Source: Lytechinus pictus
Lineage: Eukaryota; Echinodermata; Echinoidea; Temnopleuroida; Toxopneustidae
DNA: 64,000 bases
Assembly: GCF_037042905.1 (NCBI RefSeq)
Contig: NC_087252.1
Location: 33,631,965 to 33,695,964 of the forward strand
Direction of reading: 5' to 3'
Shown: positions 57,337-64,000 of the stretch, in pieces
Position numbering within the stretch: position 1 is the first letter of the stretch
Layout of the letters: each line of letters starts with the position of its first letter
The notes under the pieces: model-generated
The model's database searches: none
What the model saw: only the letters and a program-made list of their open reading frames with translations
What the model was told of the DNA's origin: nothing
Program-made: the position numbers and the translations under genes

Positions 57337-57660
57337 GTAAATGTTTGGCTTATAGAATCATTGTGGTGTTTAATCTGGTTACATCAGGGCAGAGAATGAA
57401 GGGAGAGTAGAGCCAGTTGGAGGGGCGATAACAATATCGAGCATTTAAGGGTGGCTTGTGCAGCAAAAATAAGAATTTGACACAATACATGTAAAATCTG
57501 CAATCAGAAGATGAGATGTTTAAATACTGCTGGTTCGTAATTTCTTTTCTTATTTATCAAATAGATCGATGAATACAATCTTATTTACTGTGTTGAAAAA
57601 AAAGAAAGCCGTAAATTGTATTTACAATATAATGGTTTTTATTTGTTATAATGTGTAAGA
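57337..57660 (+). other. Paralogous 3' flank shared with 707-853 and 2755-2870
   Basis: The first 140 bases match 707-853 with few changes ('GGGCAGAGAATGAAGGGAGA', 'GGGGCGATAACAATATCGAG'). Bases 57540-57652 match 2755-2870. Confidence 0.85.
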
Positions 57661-57942
57661 ACTTACCTTCTTCAGAGTGATAATTCGACTAGACACAAAA
57701 CAAGAAGGGTGTAGGCTGTGAATATAGACCAAATTTTTTTTTTTTGGTTTATCTATAAAGAAGAAGAATCATTCTTTTCGGGCCATTTGTCTGGATTAAA
57801 AAATTGTAATATACATGTAGGTGAAACTTTTGATCCAAAACATGAAAGAAAATGATTATTTTCATGGAACAAATGTACTTGTTTTTAGACTTAATTTCTG
57901 TTTGAGCTCAAATGATTTTTAGATTATGATAAAGTTTTAATA

Positions 57943-59098
57943 TAGAGAGTCAAAAGGGGCCTAAGCTTTCGATCCTAGCAGAATCTTCGTCGGAGGCAAA
58001 ATGACAAACACATGAAGTGGAACAACCATAATATAGACCACATACATACAACAGCAACACTAGAAACAAGGAGACAAAAGGGGCATTAGTGAGAAGAGAT
58101 GACCAAAGAAAGTAAGTGTAAAAATAAACCTGTAAGAATGAAAGTATGTAAATATTTCCAAAAAGGAAAGTAAATGAAAAGAAAAAAAAAAATATATATA
58201 CAAAAGGTGTAACTGATATAGTAATCCGCTGGGTGTGAGGGGGAATAAAACAGAAGACTATAATATAGCAAATAAAGAAGCTGATGCTGTATGAGAGAGG
58301 GGGTGTATTAAGAAAAAAAACATGGTGAACATGAAAATAAGCAAAATGAATAAGAGGTAAATCTAAGAGGTGGAGAGAAAAAAATGTAATAATAATTAGA
58401 ATATCGTCTGAATAAGGGATGAAAAATTGGAGCTGAGCTTTTTTTTTTTTTATATATATAGTCTTCAGTTTTTTTCCCCTCACACCCAGCGGATTACTAT
58501 ATCAGTTACATCTTTTGTATATATATATATATTTTTTTCTTTTCATTTACTTTCCTTTTTGGAAATATTTACATACTTTCATTCTTACAGGTTTATTTTT
58601 ACACTTACTTTCTTCTCTTAGTTTGTTTATTACTCCATCATACATACTTATGTCTTTTGCACATTATCAGTTGTTCCCCATTCTTTCCCTTTTCCCCACT
58701 CTTACACACCAGTTTATTATGCCTCTCTTTGTTACCTGTTTGACCCACCTCTCACTAATTCTCTTGTTATTCATCTCTTCCTCATACCCTTCATCACTGT
58801 TTTGTTCTAGATCCTGTTTGATGTTGCCTGCCTCACATCTTAATCCCTCTTGGCTTGAGGTCTTTCTTTGGCCTTACACCAACTTCCCTTTGTGTCTGCC
58901 CACTCCTTTTCTTTCATCCCCTTCATTAACCTGATTGGTCATCTCTTCTCACTAATGCCCCTTTTGTTTCCTTGTTTCTAGTGTTGCTGTTGTATGTCTG
59001 TGGTCTATATTATGGTTGTTCCACTTCATGTGTTTGTCATTTTGCCTCCGACGAAGATTCTGCTAGGATCGAAAGCATAGGCCCCTTTTGACTCTCTA
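57943..59098. repeat. Compound inverted repeat of 1.15 kb
   Basis: 57943-58108 is inverse to 58935-59098, and 58105-58242 is inverse to 58479-58616. A 318-base segment (58617-58934) has no partner, so it was inserted in the right arm or lost from the left. Open frames on both strands are artefacts of the pairing and T-rich content. The motif CCGACGA, A, GATTC-TGCTA-GGATC, GAAA lies at 59048-59074, and inverted near 57968-57994. Confidence 0.85.
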
Positions 59099-60307
59099 CT
59101 TTACTCCATTGGCTCTTTTTTTAGATAAGCAGTTTTCAGCAGCTTCTTTTTGCCAAAGTTTTAATATCTAATATCTAAGCTTTAATATGATATAGGTTTT
59201 ACAAGAAGATGTATTTTAGATGGGCCAGCAGCCAGCTTTTGATAGGACAAGTACATTTAGCAGCTTAAAAACAAGAAAACTGCGCTCTGATTGGTCATGT
59301 AGAGACCACACTCCTACGCAAACTCCAATGTTCCCCACACTGGGCCTCTAGTCCAATCATTTTAGCCCACATTTTGACCAAACTTTGAACAAATTGCAAC
59401 AATTTTTTTTTTCACCACAATGCATTTCTGTGAGGTCTCTAGTACAACATAATAAAAGTCCAAAACTATCCGAATATGGGAAAGGCATCTAATTTGCATA
59501 AATCCAAGATGGCTACAAAAATTAATTGATATGCCTTGTCATTAATATTTTTGTACATATAATTATGGGAAAATCTTGCAATGAATACGCTATTCACTAT
59601 GATTAAGATATCATAAATCGATTGCAATCGTTTTCAGAACTATACGGTTACTATTTTTCGCAAAATGTGAGAATTTATGCCAAAATTACCATGTTTTCGG
59701 TTAAAAATTTGCATATGCGTTGATATATTTCTGTTTTATCAGTAGCATCAACAACTAATGTAAAATATCAGCATTCGACAAGAAAGGGGATATATCAACG
59801 AGAAAATCGATATGCTTCATAACAGTATTAATGTCTTAACTTGTTTAGATTAAGGGCAAATACATCCGAATGTATTATTCGATATTGCAATAAAGTGACA
59901 CCAAAAACCAAAAGTCCATGTCTTAGTCACACTTTTGATATCGACTACAACACGATCGCTGACATGCCTTTGAAGAGAGTAAAATAGATTAAATCGGTCT
60001 TGCCTCGCCTCTGTTGGTGTGACTTACACGCGTAAATGCATGTGTGCGTATAGCGATAGAAAGGTGTACTTAGATTAAAATGTGGACAAAGGGCTTTTTC
60101 TACATTTTACAGCAACTTTTATGTTAATGAAATCTCTTGGAAAAGTTAGAGAATACATTGCTCTGCATGCTGCATGCAATTACGTTCAAAACATTAAAGC
60201 ATAGTCCCGCAATAGCCTGTCGAAGTTACCCCCTTATCCGTAGCTCAACTATTAAAATATCGTGCTTTTTGGAGCTCCCAATGTGACAAAGTGGTGTTTT
60301 GCTACAG
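59099..60307. other. No recognisable gene or repeat
   Basis: AT-rich. A 'TCCAAGATGGC' block near 59503 recalls the foldback-element units but does not extend. Confidence 0.4.
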
Positions 60308-60377
60308 AGAAAAACAACTTTTATTGTCTTGAAATCACTTGAAGGCAAAAGACACAAAAGGCGTTTCATCTTCGCAG

Positions 60378-60803
60378 TAAACCACTTTTATTGTTATTTA
60401 TTTAAGCACTTTGGGATGAAAAAATATATTTTCCTCTATTAGCTCAATATAAAGAAATGCTGGTACGGCAAAGCCTATCCCCTACGGGGTTTGCTAAAGT
60501 CACTCGCCCCTTTTCCATATTTTGCCTATTTATGGAAAATTCTACCAATTCGGAGCCCTCATTGATGCAAAAGATGTTTCTGCTATTATGTAAGCCACTT
60601 TTATTGTTTCGTAACCTCTAGGAGATAAAAAAAAAGATGTTCCTCTATCAGCTACATATAAAGAAGTGCTGGCTCAGCAAAGCCTATACCCCCTCAGAGG
60701 TTCCCGAAGTCTCCCACAATTTTTTGCCTATTTTCCCTCCTTATTAATTTATAATTTATGGGGAAATCTGCCAATTTGGAGCCCCAATTGAAGCAAAACA
60801 TTG
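60378..60803. repeat. Tandem duplication, 213-bp unit
   Basis: Units at 60378-60590 and 60591-60803 share 'CCACTTTTATTGTT', 'CAGCAAAGCCTATACCCC' (first copy CGGCAAAGCCTATCCCC) and 'TTGGAGCCCC'. A partial third copy precedes at about 60308. Confidence 0.75.
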
Positions 60804-61030
60804 GCCCGAATTCACAAAGGCGGACTCTGCAAAATCCACGGATTTTAGAATCCGTGGATTTTTTAGTCCATGGATTCTGGAAAATCCACGGATTCTGCAG
60901 TTTGTGATTCACCAACGGTGGACTCAAAAATCCGCGGATTCCACCAGACCCACGGTTGAGTCCAAGGATTCAACCCTGGACTCGACCAAATCCATCGATT
61001 CAACCATGGGTTTTCAATCAAATTTAGGGA
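60804..61030. repeat. Cluster of short inverted 'AATCCACGGATT' motifs
   Basis: GGCCCGAATTCACAAAGG starts the block, which then repeats 'AAAATCCACGGATT', 'TCCGTGGATT' and 'TCCATGGATT' many times. The start resembles ends of Harbinger-type elements, but the other end was not found. Confidence 0.4.
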
Positions 61031-61869
61031 TTTCCCCTTTTTGAGACTGCACTGAGCATGCTCAGTGTCATAAAAACATAAACATATGCAGCATATACAC
61101 AATAAACCAAAATATATTATTCTAAAATAAATGCTTGCTGGTATTGGACCCCCCCCCCCCCATTTCCCAAAAATTATGTTTGCTGGCATTGGTTGTGTAT
61201 CTTTGCACACACACAGACACACACACACAAAATAGGAGCACATCATCAGCTAGCTGCACTTGATCAACCGGCCTTGAAGTGGCAGAAAGAAGAAATTCAT
61301 TATTTAATCGAGTTAATCTCAGATAGACAGGATAAGATATGTTACTGAGAAACTAATCTTTTTTACAGCAACCAATTCCACATCACTAAAGCACCACTGG
61401 ATCCATCTATAAGAACATGGTAATCACTGATTGCCAATTCACTTTGAATCACACCATGATCATGATACAATCAGGTAATTAATCATGACTAACATTATCA
61501 GACATTCCAATCCTTTATAAACATCATCACCTAATTTAAAATATCAAAACATTATATTCGATTTTGACACACAAAACATACCATCACTATGATCACTCTT
61601 ACCAATGGGAATAATATCTGGAATAATTCAAAGCACAATTGATTCAATTTGATGACTAAAATTTAATATATTATTTTGTCACATTTTCCACACATGAATA
61701 TTAAACCACACTTTACATTATTCAACTATGATTACATAGATTATGACTGTTAAAACTAATTTTTCTGCAAGTCGAGTGACATGCATGTAAAAATTAATTT
61801 CTTAAAATTCAAATACATCATGCTATCATGGAATTAAATATTTTTTGGGTTTTGGTCAATAATTTTTAG
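61031..61869. other. Mostly featureless
   Basis: C run at 61149-61162, CA repeat at about 61207-61230, otherwise AT-rich DNA leading to the acceptor at 61869. Confidence 0.4.
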
Positions 61870-62077
61870 CAGCAATGCATCACCTCGAAAGAGGAGCTTG
61901 GAAAATTGTCCCCAAGGCATCAACAGAGCTCGTGTGACAAAAGAGGAAGAATATGAAAATAAAATGGATATTGCCAATGCTGAACATGCTATCAAGATGG
62001 ACATTTTTTCTTTTCAGAAATGTATTGAAGCAGCAAAAAACAGAGAAGCCATTGGCTTCCCTAATTCCGAGGATTAA
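61870..62077 (+). CDS. Coding-looking terminal exon, unknown gene
   Basis: After 'tcaataatttttag' a frame entered in phase 2 reads SNASPRKRSLENCPQGINRA, then RVTKEEEYENKMDIANAEHA and IKMDIFSFQKCIEAAKNREA, ending GFPNSED and TAA at 62075-62077. It is charged and helical, like the C-terminus of Myb/SANT-type proteins that accompany Harbinger transposons, though that is only a resemblance. The ankyrin exon ending at 57336 is phase 0, so it does not join this one directly. The missing upstream exons are not identified. Confidence 0.45.
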
Positions 62078-62163
62078 TTTATAAAATATCAATAATGGTC
62101 TATCCATGCATGTACACATATTCTGTTAATATTTGAATTTAATGAAAAATTATAATCCAATAA

Positions 62164-62835
62164 TATAAACTCCTCAAAGAAGTTTGGAAATCTGACTTTG
62201 ATCGATAATCCATCCTCGGACTATACCAATGTGTAATTAATATCAATGAATAGACCATTTGATTTTCTTTAAAATGATAACCTACATGATATGATTATGG
62301 TTCACATGGAGGTGCAGTGCCTTGAAATGTGGGATAAGGTCAAAATTCAAAAGTTGCAAAATGACACAATATTGAAAGTCACTGTTCTTTTTTTATTTAT
62401 GATGAGTGGGTTTCTCATCGGTTTCTTTTGATTGTTTTCATGCACCTTAACATCAACATTAACATGGAATCAAACACACCTCTGCACAAGCAAACACATA
62501 ACAAACAAACAAACATAGGTATTTCAAACCACGACTCAAACCATGTTATCTCACAGTACCATTACAACAGAAGCAGGGGCTAGATTTGACTGGATTTTTA
62601 TCTGTATTGACACAGAAAAAAGAATCATGTTCTGTATTGACCCTTCATGACTATTTCTGCTCGTTTTGCAGCTTTCAATTCAGACCTCATCCAACACTTT
62701 TGAATCCTGCTCTTTTTACAATGGCATAATCATAACAAGCATGGTATCATGTAAAATATGCATTGTATAAAATTGGGAGTTGGGAGAAATTAATGGCCAA
62801 ACACAGATTTCCAAACCTTTTTTGAGGGATTTATA
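62164..62835 (+). mobile_element. Inverted-repeat element, copy of 25188-26028
   Basis: The left end has 'CTCCTCAAAGAAGTTTGGAA' and the right end the inverse 'TTCCAAACCTTTTTTGAGGG'. It contains the intact target of the MITE found in the other copy (about 62519). Non-coding. Confidence 0.7.
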
Positions 62836-62845
62836 TTGTTCAGTG

Positions 62846-63471
62846 CATCCAAGAAAAAACTAATTTGGCATCCAAGAAAAAACTAATTTGGCCGGGGGGG
62901 GGGGGTATCTGAATTTCAAAAAGAAAATCACATGTCTAAAAAGTTCAATATCTGCTCTTTTATTTGATACCTTAATCACAAAAAAATAGTCAAGAAGTTT
63001 CATTAAATAAACGTGTTTTCACCGGTTTCCCACAGAAGCTATCACATAGTTAAAAAAGACTGAATGCATGGCTGATCGTCAACAAAACGGAGTGTCGAGT
63101 GAGTTTAAACGCTAGCCTGTAAACCCTCTTCATTTTATGAAATTATTTAAATTCAAGCCTTATTTAAAATAACCAGAACTTTGTTATTTCTTGACCATTT
63201 TCTGTAATTGAAGTATCAAATTACAGAACAGATATTAAACTTTTTAAAAACGTGCTTTTCTTTTTGAAACCCAGATAGAGCCCGCCAAATGACTTTTGGG
63301 TATCCCCTTTTCAAATTGTTTTGCTCACTCATGCGTGAATGAGAAATAATCGAAGTAATTTTAGATGAAAGAGGAGATTTACAATGATAGGTCATTTGTC
63401 TATTGTATTTGTGATTAAGTTATTATAAATCATCGATAAATCTCGGTTTCGTTTTTTCTGGGACGCACTGC
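62846..63471. mobile_element. Rearranged copy of the 14401-15194 hairpin element
   Basis: It starts CAGTGCATCCAAGAAAAAAC and ends with the inverse of CAGTGCGTCCCAGAAAAAAC. The interior matches 14601-15180 ('GGTATCTGAATTTCAAAAAG', 'GCATGGCTGATCGTCAACAA'). The outer left arm is shortened and carries a small direct repeat 'CATCCAAGAAAAAACTAATT'. Confidence 0.8.
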
Positions 63472-64000
63472 ACAAACAATATTGCAGGTTATATTAAATA
63501 CTTACAGCTAAAGAAATTACAAAAGTCCTTGATTTGCCGATGTGGTTGGGAAATTATAGAGAATTCATTTGAATATTGATATCATAGAAACTTTATATAG
63601 ATATCTATTCATAAATTAGGAATTATGTTGTAATGGATGAAATTGTACTAGAAAGACTGAGAAAAACAATTATAGTATACAGTACCTGACTCATTATCAA
63701 TATTCATGAAAACTATAGGGCAATACATTTTAAATGTCCAGCTCAGATGTCAAATATGGGTAATAATAAATTATATTTATGTTATTAATATACACATATT
63801 CTTCACTCTCTATGATGATTAAGTATTTATTGAATATTGATATCTGACTTCGGCATCAATTGAAAAATACATGAAGAGCATGACAGTAAGAAAGTGAGTA
63901 TTCATTTTTAAAGTAAACCTAATAGGAGAAGGATCTGGTCTTTGTCTGAATGATTTTCACACTAAACTTAAAGAAATACAATGGAATTATAAGATTTTGT
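63472..64000. other. No recognisable feature
   Basis: AT-rich sequence to the right edge. If the second ankyrin gene is complete, its later exons would have to lie beyond. Confidence 0.4.

Noticed and set aside
55270-57399. Two separate ankyrin genes, 55270-55815 and 55861-57399
   Set aside because: They are the same frame and the same repeat array interrupted by one stop codon, so one locus with a nonsense change is the simpler reading.
57950-58934. Hydrophobic, multi-pass membrane-like frames
   Set aside because: T-rich arms of an inverted repeat give Phe/Leu-rich translations on both strands. No start context, splice signal or family match.

Overview
This window looks like genomic DNA of an echinoderm, most likely a sea urchin. 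The reasons are 33-residue ankyrin repeats of the type 'GHLDVTKYLISQGAEVNKG', a split gene combining ankyrin repeats with ZU5 and death domains, AT-rich introns, and a very dense load of LINEs, tRNA-headed SINEs and hairpin MITEs. No bacterial or viral gene organisation is visible. The species call is inference. Every exon call rests on reading frame, splice signals and phase, without transcript data.

Region 1 (1-19.5 kb, + strand) holds the 3' part of one gene. An ankyrin-repeat exon is cut by the left edge (2-706). It is followed by exons at 5997-6167, 7560-7717, 8656-8693, 9227-9322, 13038-13334 (ZU5), 14013-14330, 16373-16483, 16756-16909, 17581-17695 and 19191-19491 (death domain and stop). 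All joins keep phase except 13334 to 14013, which is off by one base. The ankyrin-ZU5-UPA-death order is that of ankyrins and related death-domain adaptors. The intron at 9323-13037 is almost entirely a 3.7 kb foldback element.

Region 2 (19.5-38 kb) is a repeat graveyard. It holds a TA-flanked 1.0 kb element, a hAT-like element with an 8-bp target duplication, several LINE relics, a nearly intact LINE reverse-transcriptase ORF (29.8-32.0 kb), and an L1-like LINE on the minus strand split by a 2.1 kb inverted-repeat element.

Region 3 (38-55 kb) is mostly SINEs and MITEs. Small exon-like segments at 39.6, 40.7 and 44.9 kb could form a gene for a short secreted peptide, but the putative signal exon contains a stop. 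Two blocks of 15-bp minisatellite in opposite orientation (47.5 and 49.1 kb) resemble the arms of a foldback element.

Region 4 (55-64 kb) holds a second ankyrin gene start (55270-57336) with about 18 repeats, interrupted by one in-frame TAA. Its 3' flank is homologous to 700-850 and 2755-2870, so the two loci are paralogs. The second locus lacks the 1.5 kb element found at 854-2381 and so shows an empty site. The rest is a compound inverted repeat, a tandem duplication, more MITEs and one coding-looking terminal exon (61870-62077).
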